Shown here: positions 17,801-26,510 of the stretch, piece after piece
Numbering within the stretch: the first letter of the stretch is position 1
How the letters are laid out: each line of letters opens with the position of its first letter
Source: Nocardia jejuensis NBRC 103114
GTDB lineage: Bacteria; Actinomycetota; Actinomycetes; Mycobacteriales; Mycobacteriaceae
Reading direction: 5' to 3'
Assembly (NCBI RefSeq): GCF_001613145.1
Contig: NZ_BDBU01000050.1
Location: 25,842-89,841, forward strand
DNA length: 64,000 nucleotides
Translations under genes and position numbers: made by a program
The notes under the pieces: model-generated
The model's input: only the letters and a program-made list of their open reading frames with translations
The model's database searches: none
What the model was told of the DNA's origin: nothing

Positions 17801-18111
17801 ACGATGACTCCGCCGCCGCCGCCGAAGATTCGGACGTGCCCCGCCCCGGCCTCCTTCAGCGCGGTGGCCAGATATTCGAAGTACTCGATGTGCCCGCCCT
17901 GATACGAGCTGACCGCCACGCCCTGCACGTCCTCGGTGACCGCCGCGTCCACGACCTCCTGGACCGCGCGATTGTGCCCGAGATGGATGACCTCGGCGCC
18001 TTGGGATTGCAGGATCCGCCGCATGATGTTGATCGCGGCGTCGTGCCCGTCGAACAGCGCGGCCGAGGTCACGAACCGGACGGGGTTCACGGGAACGTGC
18101 AGATCGGGCAT
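14857..18111 (-). CDS. icmF: Fused isobutyryl-CoA mutase IcmF
   Basis: A 1084-residue fusion enzyme that interconverts isobutyryl-CoA and n-butyryl-CoA using adenosylcobalamin. Order: B12-binding domain (DGHDAAINI with H23 as cobalt ligand, VSSYQGGH, FGGGGG), a MeaI-type G-protein chaperone (Walker A GITGTGGSGKSS, about 195-206), then the mutase barrel with FAFKRDNEDPARMF at the position where methylmalonyl-CoA mutases carry Tyr, and KYHVQTSGRSLHAQE. This order is diagnostic of IcmF and differs from methylmalonyl-CoA mutase. ATG 18111 has GGAGG 5 nt upstream. It reads away from the valine degradation operon, where isobutyryl-CoA is an intermediate, so the pair probably balances that pool. Confidence 0.95.
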   Translation of the reverse strand: MPDLHVPVNPVRFVTSAALFDGHDAAINIMRRILQSQGAEVIHLGHNRAVQEVVDAAVTEDVQGVAVSSYQGGHIEYFEYLATALKEAGAGHVRIFGGGGGVIVPEEIARLGAAGVTIFSPEDGQRLGLPGMINELISECDVDLSHSPAPIEAVLSGDRAALARTLTCLQQGTLPESDLAALRAAAATRPVPVLGITGTGGSGKSSLTDELVRRLRTDQQDKLRVAVLAVDPTRRRGGGALLGDRIRMNSLDGERVYFRSLATRGAREVPVGIDEMVNACKAAGYDLVILETPGTGQGDAAIAEHVDVALYVMTPEFGAASQLEKIDMLDFADVVAINKFERRGAQDALRDVSRQLVRNREEFHASPDDMPVFGTSAATFNDDGVTALYQHLTGLLGERGLPLEAGVLPTVSTRASTRFAQIIPPARVRYLAEIAAAVRDYHADTAQQCEAARRVQRLEAVLAELPDGADADSAAHQSVSPAWAAVEDLLRGAREDLTPANTTLLAQWPAIAESYRGEEQVIRVRDREIRTALRRETLSGNSIPRVALPRYTDHGELLRFLRAEHLPGRFPFTAGVFAFKRDNEDPARMFAGEGDAFRTNRRFKVLSEHSDAKRLSTAFDSVTLYGHDPAERPDIYGKVGTSGVSIATLDDMKALYDGFDLNAPATSVSMTINGPAPTILAFFLNTAIDRALERFSAAEGREPTATEAARVRADALATVRGTVQADILKEDQGQNTCIFSTEFSLRMMADIQEWFVRNEVRNFYSVSISGYHIAEAGANPISQLAFTLANGFTYVESYLARGMKIDDFAPNLSFFFSNGMDAEYSVIGRVARRIWAVAMRDRYGADERSQKLKYHVQTSGRSLHAQEMSFNDIRTTLQALIAVYDNCNSLHTNAYDEAVTTPTEESVRRALAIQLVINREWGLAMNENPLQGSFIIEELTDLVEEAVLTEFDRINERGGVLGAMETGYQRGRIQDESMLYERRKHEGSLPIVGVNTFRNPHGEQQRVLELARGTTQEKESQLQRVREFTAAHREEAPEMLARLAAAASGDENAFEVLMEAARVCTLQQITDTFFTVGGQYRRNV

Positions 18112-18153
18112 GGCATCCTCCGGAGGGACCCGAGTCGGTTGATATACCGATAG

Positions 18154-18223
18154 TAGGACGTCAAATTAATTCCGGCGTGAGATCCGCCACAGTGTTCGCG
18201 CCTAGAAATACTTGGATGTCCAA
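18154..18223. promoter_or_regulatory. icmF/mmsA divergent control region with inverted repeats
   Basis: The 198-bp intergenic region holds TTGGATGTCCAA (18212-18223; arms TTGGA/TCCAA) next to AT-rich CTATATG on the mmsA side, and a related AGGACGTCAA at about 18155-18164 on the icmF side. Read on the minus strand the second element includes TTGACG, a possible -35 for icmF. Two similar sites, one per promoter, suggest a common regulator; no regulator gene is adjacent. Confidence 0.45.
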
Positions 18224-18309
18224 CTATATGGTGACCGAAGACCGACCGCGCGGGATTCCCGTGAGTCGCCACACCACGAGCCCAGCGGGCGCACGAAGAC
18301 AGGACTGGC

Positions 18310-19842
<1,533 letters not shown>

Positions 19843-19847
19843 CGGAC

Positions 19848-20987
19848 ATGTTCGTTCTCGACGACGACGAGAAGGCGATCACAGACACCGCCCGCTCCTT
19901 TGCCGACGAGCTGCTCGCCCCCAACGCGCTGGAATGGGACGAGCACAAGCACTTTCCGATCGATGTGGTGCGCAAGGCCGGCTCGCTCGGCATGGGCGGC
20001 ATCTACATTCGCGAGGACGTGGGCGGCTCGGGGCTGCGGCGCCTGGATGCCGTGCGCATCTTCGAGCAGCTCTCGACCGGCTGCCCGGCCATCGCCGCCT
20101 ACATCTCCATCCACAATATGGTCGCGTGGATGATCGACAGTTACGGCGACGAGGCACAGCGCAATCGGTGGCTGCCCGGCCTGACCTCGATGGATCTGCT
20201 CGGCAGTTACGCGCTCACCGAACCGGGCGTCGGGTCCGACGCGGCCGCGCTGAGCACCAGGGCCGTGCGAGACGGTCAGGACTATCTACTCACCGGCGTC
20301 AAGCAATTCATCTCCGGCGCGGGCTCCACCGATGTGTACGTGGTGATGGCCCGCACGGGAGACGGTGGCGCGCGCGGCATTTCGGCGTTCATCGTGCCCG
20401 CCGACGCCCCCGGCCTCTCCTTCGGCGCGAACGAGAAGAAGATGGGCTGGAACGCGCAGCCCACCCGGCAGGTCGTGCTGGACGGCGTGCGGGTGCCCGC
20501 GGGCAACCTGCTCGGCGCCGAGGGCAACGGCTTCCGGATCGCCATGAACGGGCTCAACGGCGGGCGCCTCAATATCGCCGCCTGCTCGCTCGGCGGCGCC
20601 CAGGAGGCCATGGATCGGACCGTGGCGTATCTCGGGCAACGCAAGGCCTTCGGGTCCAGACTGCTGGACAACACGGCCCTGCAATTCGAGCTCGCCGATA
20701 TGCGGACCTCGCTCGAAGCGGCCCGCACGCTGCTGTGGCGCGCCGCGGCGGCCCTGGACGCGGACGCCGCGGACAAGGTCGAGCTGTGCGCCATGGCCAA
20801 GCGTTTCGCCACCGATGCGGGCTTCGAGGTGGCCAACAAGGCCCTGCAGTTGCACGGTGGCTACGGTTACCTCGCCGAATACGGGATCGAGAAGATCGTC
20901 CGCGACCTGCGGGTGCATCAGATTCTCGAGGGCACGAACGAGATCATGCGGGTGGTTGTCGCCCGCTCGGTGGTGGGAGCAGCATGA
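19848..20987 (+). CDS. Acyl-CoA dehydrogenase (probable isobutyryl-CoA dehydrogenase)
   Basis: A 379-residue FAD-dependent acyl-CoA dehydrogenase. LGSYALTEPGVGSDA and VKQFISGAGSTDVYVVMART are the FAD/substrate motifs; catalytic base Glu361 in ILEGTNEIMR; LHGGYGYLAEYGIEKIVRD precedes it. ATG 19848 lies 5 bp after mmsA; the gene's stop overlaps the next start (ATGA). Between MmsA and 3-hydroxyisobutyryl-CoA hydrolase the natural reaction is isobutyryl-CoA to methacrylyl-CoA; specificity is inferred from the operon. Confidence 0.92.
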   Translation: MFVLDDDEKAITDTARSFADELLAPNALEWDEHKHFPIDVVRKAGSLGMGGIYIREDVGGSGLRRLDAVRIFEQLSTGCPAIAAYISIHNMVAWMIDSYGDEAQRNRWLPGLTSMDLLGSYALTEPGVGSDAAALSTRAVRDGQDYLLTGVKQFISGAGSTDVYVVMARTGDGGARGISAFIVPADAPGLSFGANEKKMGWNAQPTRQVVLDGVRVPAGNLLGAEGNGFRIAMNGLNGGRLNIAACSLGGAQEAMDRTVAYLGQRKAFGSRLLDNTALQFELADMRTSLEAARTLLWRAAAALDADAADKVELCAMAKRFATDAGFEVANKALQLHGGYGYLAEYGIEKIVRDLRVHQILEGTNEIMRVVVARSVVGAA

Positions 20988-22105
20988 GCGACGCACGAGG
21001 CACGGTGGAACCGGAAGTCTTGATCGACAAGCGCGACGGCCTCGGCCTGATCACGCTGAACCGGCCGAAGGCCATCAACGCGCTGAATCATCCGATGGCC
21101 CTTGTCATTCTGGACGCGCTGCGCGAGTGGGCCACCGACGACGAGGTGAAAACCATCGTGCTCACCGGCGCGGGAGAGCGCGGGCTGTGCGCGGGCGGCG
21201 ATATCGTCGCCATCCACACCGACGCGAAGAACGCTGTCGCGCACCGGGATTCGGCGCACACCGCCGCCGACTCGCCGAGCGGCCGGTTCTGGCGCGACGA
21301 GTACATCCTCAACGCGCTCATCGGCCGGTACCCCAAGCCCTACGTGGCGATCATGGACGGCATCGTGATGGGCGGCGGCGTCGGCCTGTCCGGCCACGCC
21401 GGGCATCGCGTCGTCACCGAGCGCTCCATGATCGGCATGCCCGAGACCGGCATCGGCTTCGTCCCGGACGTGGGCGGCACCTACCTGCTCTCGCACGCAC
21501 CGGGTGAGATCGGCACCCATATCGCGCTGACCACGGCGCGGATGAATGCCGGTGACGCCATCGCGGCCGGATTCGCCGACTACTTCGTGCCCTCGGAGCA
21601 TCTGCCCGCACTGCTCGAAGCCCTGCGCGGCAATACCGCCGACGTGGCCATCGCCAAATTCGCGCAGCCCGCGCCCGTGTCGGACTTCGCCGCGCAGCGG
21701 GAGTGGATCGACTACTGCTACAGCGCGGACACGGTCGAGGAGATCGTGCACCGCCTGCAGCACGACGGCCGCGCCGAGGCCGCGAAAGCCGCCGCGGATG
21801 TGCTGGCGAAATCGCCTGTCGCGCTGAAGGTCACGCTGCGCTCGCTGCGCAGCGCACGCACCGCCGAGAACCTCGAGACGGCGCTGAACCAGGAGTACCG
21901 GGTCTCGGTCGCAGCACTGAGTACCCACGATCTGGTCGAAGGCATTCGCGCCCAGGTCATCGACAAGGATCGCAACCCGCAGTGGTCTCCCGCCACCCTC
22001 GCCGAGGTCACCGAGGCCGAGGTGGACGCGTATTTCACCGAGCTGGGCGATCGCGAATTGGGCTCGGCCGCACCGCAGGCCGTCATCGTGAAGGACCGTT
22101 CATGA
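20984..22105 (+). CDS. 3-hydroxyisobutyryl-CoA hydrolase (crotonase fold)
   Basis: A 373-residue crotonase-superfamily protein; the length and C-terminal extension (NQEYRVSVAAL, HDLVEGIRAQVIDKDRNPQW) separate the hydrolase group from ~260-residue hydratases. GLCAGGDIVAIH forms the oxyanion hole; IVMGGGVGLSGHAGHRVVTE and MPETGIGFVPDVGGTYLL carry the catalytic Glu/Asp. It releases free 3-hydroxyisobutyrate from the CoA ester, which lets MmsB act next. ATGA overlaps on both sides show tight coupling. Confidence 0.93.
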   Translation: MSDARGTVEPEVLIDKRDGLGLITLNRPKAINALNHPMALVILDALREWATDDEVKTIVLTGAGERGLCAGGDIVAIHTDAKNAVAHRDSAHTAADSPSGRFWRDEYILNALIGRYPKPYVAIMDGIVMGGGVGLSGHAGHRVVTERSMIGMPETGIGFVPDVGGTYLLSHAPGEIGTHIALTTARMNAGDAIAAGFADYFVPSEHLPALLEALRGNTADVAIAKFAQPAPVSDFAAQREWIDYCYSADTVEEIVHRLQHDGRAEAAKAAADVLAKSPVALKVTLRSLRSARTAENLETALNQEYRVSVAALSTHDLVEGIRAQVIDKDRNPQWSPATLAEVTEAEVDAYFTELGDRELGSAAPQAVIVKDRS

Positions 22106-23010
22106 GCACTACCGTCAGCAAGAAGGTGGCCTTCCTCGGCCTCGGGCACATGGGCGGCCCGATGGCCGCCAATCTGGTCAAGGCCGGATACGAGGTGCTC
22201 GCCTTCGATCCCGTTCCGGCAGCACAGGATCAGGCCCGCGAGGACGGCGCGACCGTCGTGCACGACGCCGCCCGCGCCGTCGCCGACGCCGATGTCGTGA
22301 TCACCATGCTGCCCAACGGTCGCATCGTGCTCGACGTCTACGGCGACATCCTGTCCGCGGCCGCGCCCGGCACCCTGTTCGTCGACTGCTCCACCATCGA
22401 CGTGGCCGACGCCAAGGCGGCGGCGGAACTCGCTGCGGCAGCGGGACATCGGGCCGTGGACGCACCGGTCTCCGGTGGCGTCGCGGGCGCCGCGGCGGGC
22501 ACGCTCACCTTCATGGTGGGCGGCGCGGAGGCCGACTTCGCCGACGCGCTCCCGCTGCTGGAGGTCATGGGCGGCAAGGTCGTGCACTGCGGCGGCGCGG
22601 GCGTCGGCCAGGCCGCCAAGGTGTGCAACAACATGATCCTGGGCATCTCCATGATCGGGTTGTCCGAGGCCATCGTGCTCGGGGAGAAGCTCGGCCTGAG
22701 CCACGACAAGTTCTTCGACGTGGTCTCCACCGCCTCGGGCCAGAGCTGGGCTCTGACCTCGTACTGCCCGGTTCCCGGACCGGTCCCGACCAGTCCGGCC
22801 AACAACGACTACCAGCCGGGCTTCGCCACCGCGCTGATGAGCAAGGACCTCGGTCTGGCCGCCGGTGCGCTGGCGGCCAACGGCGTCGACGGGCAGATCG
22901 GTCAGCTCGCCGCGCAGATCTACAGTCGCTTCAACCAGGACGAAGCGGGCAAGGATTTCTCGGCTATCGTCACCGATATCCGTAAGCGATCTGGAGGAGA
23001 ACGAGAATGA
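22102..23010 (+). CDS. mmsB: 3-hydroxyisobutyrate dehydrogenase
   Basis: A 302-residue beta-hydroxyacid dehydrogenase. NAD site VAFLGLGHMGGPMAANL at the N-terminus; substrate loop VDAPVSGGVAGAAAGTL; catalytic Lys in GVGQAAKVCNNMILG; the C-terminal part has the family KDLGLA. It oxidises 3-hydroxyisobutyrate to methylmalonate semialdehyde, the substrate of MmsA. Starts and ends in 4-bp ATGA overlaps. Confidence 0.95.
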   Translation: MSTTVSKKVAFLGLGHMGGPMAANLVKAGYEVLAFDPVPAAQDQAREDGATVVHDAARAVADADVVITMLPNGRIVLDVYGDILSAAAPGTLFVDCSTIDVADAKAAAELAAAAGHRAVDAPVSGGVAGAAAGTLTFMVGGAEADFADALPLLEVMGGKVVHCGGAGVGQAAKVCNNMILGISMIGLSEAIVLGEKLGLSHDKFFDVVSTASGQSWALTSYCPVPGPVPTSPANNDYQPGFATALMSKDLGLAAGALAANGVDGQIGQLAAQIYSRFNQDEAGKDFSAIVTDIRKRSGGERE

Positions 23011-23834
23011 CGGCATCGCAGGGCGATTCATCGGGTGATGGCGGCCGGGTGACGGGCGGGCGTGACTTCGAGACCATTCTGCTGGAGCGCAAGGGACGAG
23101 TCGCCCTCATCACGCTCAATCGGCCGAAGGCCCTCAACGCCCTCAATTCCCAGGTGCTGACCGATATCACCGCCGCCCTCGACGAGCTCGAGAACGACGA
23201 CGAGATCGGCGCGGTCGTGCTCACCGGGTCCGAGCGGGCCTTCGCGGCCGGCGCGGACATCAAGGAGATGCAGAGCAAGTCCTACATGGACATGTTCCTC
23301 ACCGATCACTTCGCGGGCTGGGACCGACTTGTCGCCTTCCGCAAGCCGATCATCGCGGCGGTCGCGGGCTACGCCCTCGGCGGCGGCTGTGAGCTGGCCA
23401 TGATGTGCGACATCCTGCTGGCCGCGGACACTGCCAAGTTCGGGCAGCCCGAGATCAAGCTCGGCGTCATCCCCGGTATGGGCGGTTCGCAGCGCCTCAC
23501 CCGCGCGGTCGGCAAGGCCAAGGCCATGGATCTCATTCTCACCGGCCGGAACATGGATGCCGAGGAGGCCGAGCGCGCGGGGCTGGTCTCGCGCATCGTC
23601 CCGGCCGCCGAGCTGGTCGCGACCGCGCTCGAGGTGGCCACCACCATCGCGTCCATGTCGCTGCCGTCGGTGATGATCGCCAAGGAAGCGGTCGACCGCT
23701 CCTTCGAGGTCACCCTGACCGAGGGACTGCGTTTCGAACGCCGGGTCTTCCACTCGCTGTTCGCCACCGAGGATCAGAAGGAAGGCATGAACGCCTTCGT
23801 CGAGAAGCGTCCGGCCGCCTTCGGCAACAAGTAG
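23007..23834 (+). CDS. Enoyl-CoA hydratase (probably methacrylyl-CoA hydratase)
   Basis: A 275-residue crotonase. RAFAAGADIKEMQ gives the oxyanion hole; GGGCELAMMCDI and FGQPEIKLGVIPGMGG carry the two catalytic Glu residues of true hydratases. In this operon the matching reaction is hydration of methacrylyl-CoA to 3-hydroxyisobutyryl-CoA. ATG 23007 overlaps the mmsB stop. The gene closes with TAG, TCG, TAG, CGG, TAA in frame, so three stop codons lie within 15 bases, followed by a terminator. Confidence 0.92.
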   Translation: MTASQGDSSGDGGRVTGGRDFETILLERKGRVALITLNRPKALNALNSQVLTDITAALDELENDDEIGAVVLTGSERAFAAGADIKEMQSKSYMDMFLTDHFAGWDRLVAFRKPIIAAVAGYALGGGCELAMMCDILLAADTAKFGQPEIKLGVIPGMGGSQRLTRAVGKAKAMDLILTGRNMDAEEAERAGLVSRIVPAAELVATALEVATTIASMSLPSVMIAKEAVDRSFEVTLTEGLRFERRVFHSLFATEDQKEGMNAFVEKRPAAFGNK

Positions 23835-23848
23835 TCGTAGCGGTAAGC

Positions 23849-23876
23849 GAAGGGCCGGGGTAGATCCCGGCCCTTC
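23849..23876 (+). terminator. Terminator of the mmsA operon
   Basis: Perfect 11-bp stem GAAGGGCCGGG / CCCGGCCCTTC with a 6-nt loop, 14 bp after the hydratase stop. No long T-run follows, as is common in actinobacteria. Confidence 0.8.
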
Positions 23877-23878
23877 GT

Positions 23879-23923
23879 CATGTCCGGGGTTGCCATGTCG
23901 GGGTTTGTCATGTCGGGGTTTGT
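23879..23923. repeat. Three tandem 15-bp repeats
   Basis: Units at 23879, 23894 and 23909; the last two are identical (CATGTCGGGGTTTGT), the first is diverged, and a fourth begins at 23924 and decays. They lie between the terminator and the 3' end of the convergent Hsp70-like gene. A minus-strand frame would read (MTNPD)n but carries no recognisable gene. Confidence 0.9.
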
Positions 23924-23943
23924 CATGACCCGGGGGCTGTGGC

Positions 23944-24990
23944 CTACCCGTGTCTCGGGGGCCCCACCACTTCCACGGTCGGTGGTTTTCCGTCCGTGTG
24001 ATCGCCGGTCTCGCGGTCCATGGCCAGCGCGCCGACGATCGTTCCGCCCAGCGTCGCCGTCACAGCTACCGCAGCCACGAGTTTGCGCCGCGACACCGGT
24101 TCGTTCGACGAGGTGCGGCCCAGGCCGAGCGGAGTGAGTCGCACACTGCGCACCCGGCGCGCGGACGGGCGTTCCGCGGCCAGCAGCACCGCACCGCGCG
24201 TCGAGACGAACTCGGGTTCCGGGTCGTAGATCATCGGCAGGTCGAGCTGCTGTTCCAGCTCGTCGCGAATGCTCTTGTTCCTGGTGCATCCGCCCAGCAG
24301 GGCCATGGCCGTGGGCCGGACCCCGGTCTCCTCCATCATGTGCCGGACGAAGGACGCGGAGTGATGGATCCCGGCCTCGACCAGTTCGGCGAAATCGCTG
24401 CGCGTGATGACCGCGCGCTGTCCGGAGATCGGATCGCAGACCGTCAGCACCCGATCGGTGGCGAGCATTTCCTTGTAATGGCGGGTTGACCGCATATCCA
24501 CGGTGACGCCGCCGCGCACCAGCAGCCAGCGCAGCAGCGCGTCGTGGCCCTCCCCGCAGAGCACGGTGCTGCGTTTGGTGGCCAGGACCGCCTCGGTCCG
24601 GCAGTCGATCTGCGTCAGGGTCAGGCCCGAGGCGCCCAGGTCGTACAACAGGATCGAGCCCTCGGCCGGCAATCGGCCGGTGAACTTGAGATATCGCAGC
24701 TGCGCCACCGGTTCGTCGATGACCGTGAGGCGATTGCGTCCCGCGGTGGTGCGAATGGCCTCGGCCTGGGAGGAACAGCGGCAGGTCACGGCGATACCGG
24801 TAATGAATTCGTCGCGCTTGGCCGCGGACTTCCGCATCAACCGGATGGCCTCGAAAACCGTGTCCTCCACACCGTTCTCGCGACGTCCCACCCGGCATCG
24901 ATCGATCGGGGGGAGATGCGGCTGGTCGGAGTGGGTGAGCATGGCACGTGCACCCCCTGCGCCCGCCGAGACCCCGAGGACCAGCACCAT
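23944..24990 (-). CDS. Actin/Hsp70-fold ATPase-like membrane protein
   Basis: A 348-residue protein starting MVLVLGVSAGAGGARAML, the phosphate-1-like strand of actin/Hsp70 ATPases. ILLYDLGASGLTLTQID is the phosphate-2 strand, and MALLGGCTRNKSIRDEL fits the adenosine motif GGxxR/K. Near the C-terminus is one membrane segment, KLVAAVAVTATLGGTIVGALAM, with a short extracytoplasmic tail. Similar proteins occur in mycobacteria and nocardiae without a known role. ATG 24990 is preferred because family proteins start with this strand. No co-chaperone gene is near, so a DnaK role is unlikely; a regulatory or cell-envelope sensor role is inference. Confidence 0.7.
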   Translation of the reverse strand: MVLVLGVSAGAGGARAMLTHSDQPHLPPIDRCRVGRRENGVEDTVFEAIRLMRKSAAKRDEFITGIAVTCRCSSQAEAIRTTAGRNRLTVIDEPVAQLRYLKFTGRLPAEGSILLYDLGASGLTLTQIDCRTEAVLATKRSTVLCGEGHDALLRWLLVRGGVTVDMRSTRHYKEMLATDRVLTVCDPISGQRAVITRSDFAELVEAGIHHSASFVRHMMEETGVRPTAMALLGGCTRNKSIRDELEQQLDLPMIYDPEPEFVSTRGAVLLAAERPSARRVRSVRLTPLGLGRTSSNEPVSRRKLVAAVAVTATLGGTIVGALAMDRETGDHTDGKPPTVEVVGPPRHG

Positions 24991-25066
24991 GGCCTCAATG
25001 GTGAACCCTTTGCGTCCCGAATCCAAGGGAATGACGCAGGAAATTGGCTGACCGGATGCTGGACGG

Positions 25067-25609
25067 TTACTGCCCGGCCCATCGGGTGGGGGAGCCACCT
25101 GTATCGAAATCGCCTGCCGATTGCCGGAACTCCGCCAGCAATTCCAGCAACAATTGCAAACGTTCCGGCGGCAGGCTCGTCTCGGCGAAGACCTGCCGGT
25201 TCAACTGAATGGTGGCCTTGGCCACCAATTCTCTTCCGGCATCCGTTATTTCGATCAGCGTCGCGCGCCGGTCACTCGGATGCGGCACCCGCTTCACCAG
25301 CTTCGCCGCCTCGAGCCGGTCCACCGTATTGGTCACGCTCGTCGGATGCACCTGGAGCCGGGCACTGGCGACCGCCATCGGCAGCGCGCCCGTTTTGCTG
25401 AACCCCAGCAGCATCAGTAGCTCGTACCGCGAGAACGTCAGCCCCGACGGCTTCAACGCCTCGTCCACCCGGGCCATCACGATCTGCTGCGCCCGCACCA
25501 GCGAGGTGACCGCCGCCATCCCGTCGGCGACCTCCCCCCACCCGTGCTCCGTCCACTGACGATGCGCCTCCTCGATCGGATCGAGCGGCAGGGGACGTGG
25601 CCGAGACAT
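25067..25609 (-). CDS. MarR family regulator
   Basis: A 180-residue winged-helix regulator. FSRYELLMLLGFSKTGALPM leads into the recognition helix LQVHPTSVTNTVDRLEAAKLV, and the wing is RVPHPSDRRATLIEITDAG. ATG 25609 is chosen with GGGGGC just upstream; the frame beyond it runs into the divergent tRNA gene and cannot be coding. A 13-nt palindrome 48 bp upstream may be its operator. It sits between the Hsp70-like gene (same strand, 76 bp downstream) and tRNA-Cys. Confidence 0.9.
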   Translation of the reverse strand: MSRPRPLPLDPIEEAHRQWTEHGWGEVADGMAAVTSLVRAQQIVMARVDEALKPSGLTFSRYELLMLLGFSKTGALPMAVASARLQVHPTSVTNTVDRLEAAKLVKRVPHPSDRRATLIEITDAGRELVAKATIQLNRQVFAETSLPPERLQLLLELLAEFRQSAGDFDTGGSPTRWAGQ

Positions 25610-25656
25610 GCCCCCGATCATCGCACGCCCCCGCCCCGCCCCGGCCGCCCGAAAGA

Positions 25657-25669
25657 AATCACGGTGATT
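25657..25669. promoter_or_regulatory. Palindrome upstream of marR, possible autoregulatory site
   Basis: AATCAC-G-GTGATT, perfect 6-bp arms, between the MarR gene and divergent tRNA-Cys. MarR proteins often bind such sites over their own promoter; the assignment is inference. Confidence 0.45.
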
Positions 25670-25715
25670 CCAACCCTGTCCCGAGGTGTCGGGCCCCGGC
25701 ACTATGTACAGCAAT

Positions 25716-25787
25716 GCGGGTGTGTCCGAGGGGTTTAGGAGCAGGCCTGCAAAGCCTGTCACGCGGGTTCGAATCCCGCCGCTCGCT
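25716..25787 (+). tRNA. tRNA-Cys (GCA)
   Basis: A 72-nt cloverleaf: acceptor GCGGGTG / CGCTCGC (two G-U pairs), U8, a 3-bp D stem, anticodon stem CAGGC / GCCTG around loop CTGCAAA (anticodon GCA, U33), T arm GCGGG-TTCGAAT-CCCGC. Discriminator base is U73, a known identity element of tRNA-Cys. CCA is not encoded. The wobble-rich acceptor and short D stem make it slightly unusual. A palindromic terminator follows 9 nt later. Confidence 0.85.
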
Positions 25788-25796
25788 CTCGAGAAA

Positions 25797-25832
25797 GACT
25801 GTGCCCCCTGTGAATTCACAGGGGGCACGGTC
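25797..25832. terminator. Long palindromic bidirectional terminator
   Basis: Perfect palindrome with 14-nt arms (25801-25828, left arm GTGCCCCCTGTGAA, centre GAATTC), extended by 4 more pairs. It lies between tRNA-Cys on the plus strand and the 3' end of the minus-strand membrane protein gene, serving both. Confidence 0.85.
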
Positions 25833-25850
25833 GTGTGCGGACTCGGCGGC

Positions 25851-26357
25851 CTAGCGGGCGTCGGAGGAGCAGACTTTCCAGGTGCCGTCCTCGTCGCGGA
25901 GGTGTTCGGCGGTGGTGGTGGGCTTGTCTTGCGCGCCTGGGAGTTTCAGGGTGCCGATCGTGGTGGCGGTGGCGCGGTCACCGGTGACGATGATCTGGTC
26001 GATGGAGGCGACGTCCATGGTGACCTTGCCCTGGTCGGATGCGGTGCGCTGGGCGGCGGGGAGGGCGTCGAACTGGGCCCGGTCGGCGGCGCAGGCCTGG
26101 GTGAACGCGATCGACGGGCCCTGGGCGGCGAGGGTGGAGTAGAAGTCGCGGATCGAGGACTCGATGCGCTGGGTGTCGGTCGGGGTGTCCTTGCCGGTCA
26201 TGGTGACGGCCAAGGCGGTACCGCCGCCGATGACGGCTACGGCCAGCACGCTCAGGCCGACGAGCAATCCGGTGCGGCGGGATCCCCGATGTTCGCTGGA
26301 GGCTTGCTGTTCCGAGTCGGATGCGCTGTGCCGTTGTCCGTCGGTCGGGAAGGTCAT
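25851..26357 (-). CDS. Single-pass membrane protein with extracytoplasmic NTF2-like domain
   Basis: A 168-residue protein: a charged, Ser/Gln-rich cytoplasmic N-terminus, one membrane segment (TGLLVGLSVLAVAVIGGGTALAV split over residues ~29-51), then an extracytoplasmic domain with QRIESSIRDFYSTLA, QACAADRAQFDALP and the closing strands RATATTIGTLKLPG and WKVCSSDAR. The pattern resembles the lumazine-binding-like/DUF4878 membrane proteins abundant in mycobacteria and nocardiae. The two cysteines may pair. Start ATG 26357. Divergent from the iron importer operon. Function unknown. Confidence 0.7.
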   Translation of the reverse strand: MTFPTDGQRHSASDSEQQASSEHRGSRRTGLLVGLSVLAVAVIGGGTALAVTMTGKDTPTDTQRIESSIRDFYSTLAAQGPSIAFTQACAADRAQFDALPAAQRTASDQGKVTMDVASIDQIIVTGDRATATTIGTLKLPGAQDKPTTTAEHLRDEDGTWKVCSSDAR

Positions 26358-26459
26358 CGAATTCCTGTCGAGTCGAGCCACCACTGAATGTCCGCAGATT
26401 ACGGCAAATCCATTGCGATTCGGTGGGGTGGCCGACCTGCGACTTCCCGTTGGCGGTAG

Positions 26460-26478
26460 GTTGGTTAGCCAATCCTCA
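26460..26478. promoter_or_regulatory. IdeR/DtxR-like iron box
   Basis: The 19-bp element GTTGGTTAGCCAATCCTCA matches the mycobacterial IdeR consensus TTAGGTTAGSCTAACCTAA at 14 of 19 positions, including the central GGTTAGCC. It ends 32 bp before the binding-protein start, in the promoter area. It implies repression of the importer when iron is plentiful. Confidence 0.65.
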
Positions 26479-26510
26479 GCGGTGAGGGTAGGCGTGTCGA
26501 AAGGACGGTC

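Noticed and set aside
18112..18309. Cobalamin riboswitch upstream of icmF
   Set aside because: No B12-box or the long conserved fold; the region is too short and shows DNA dyads instead.
23774..24898. Minus-strand frame with MTNPD repeats next to the Hsp70-like gene
   Set aside because: It overlaps the Hsp70-like gene in another frame and has no recognisable domain; the repeat is intergenic.
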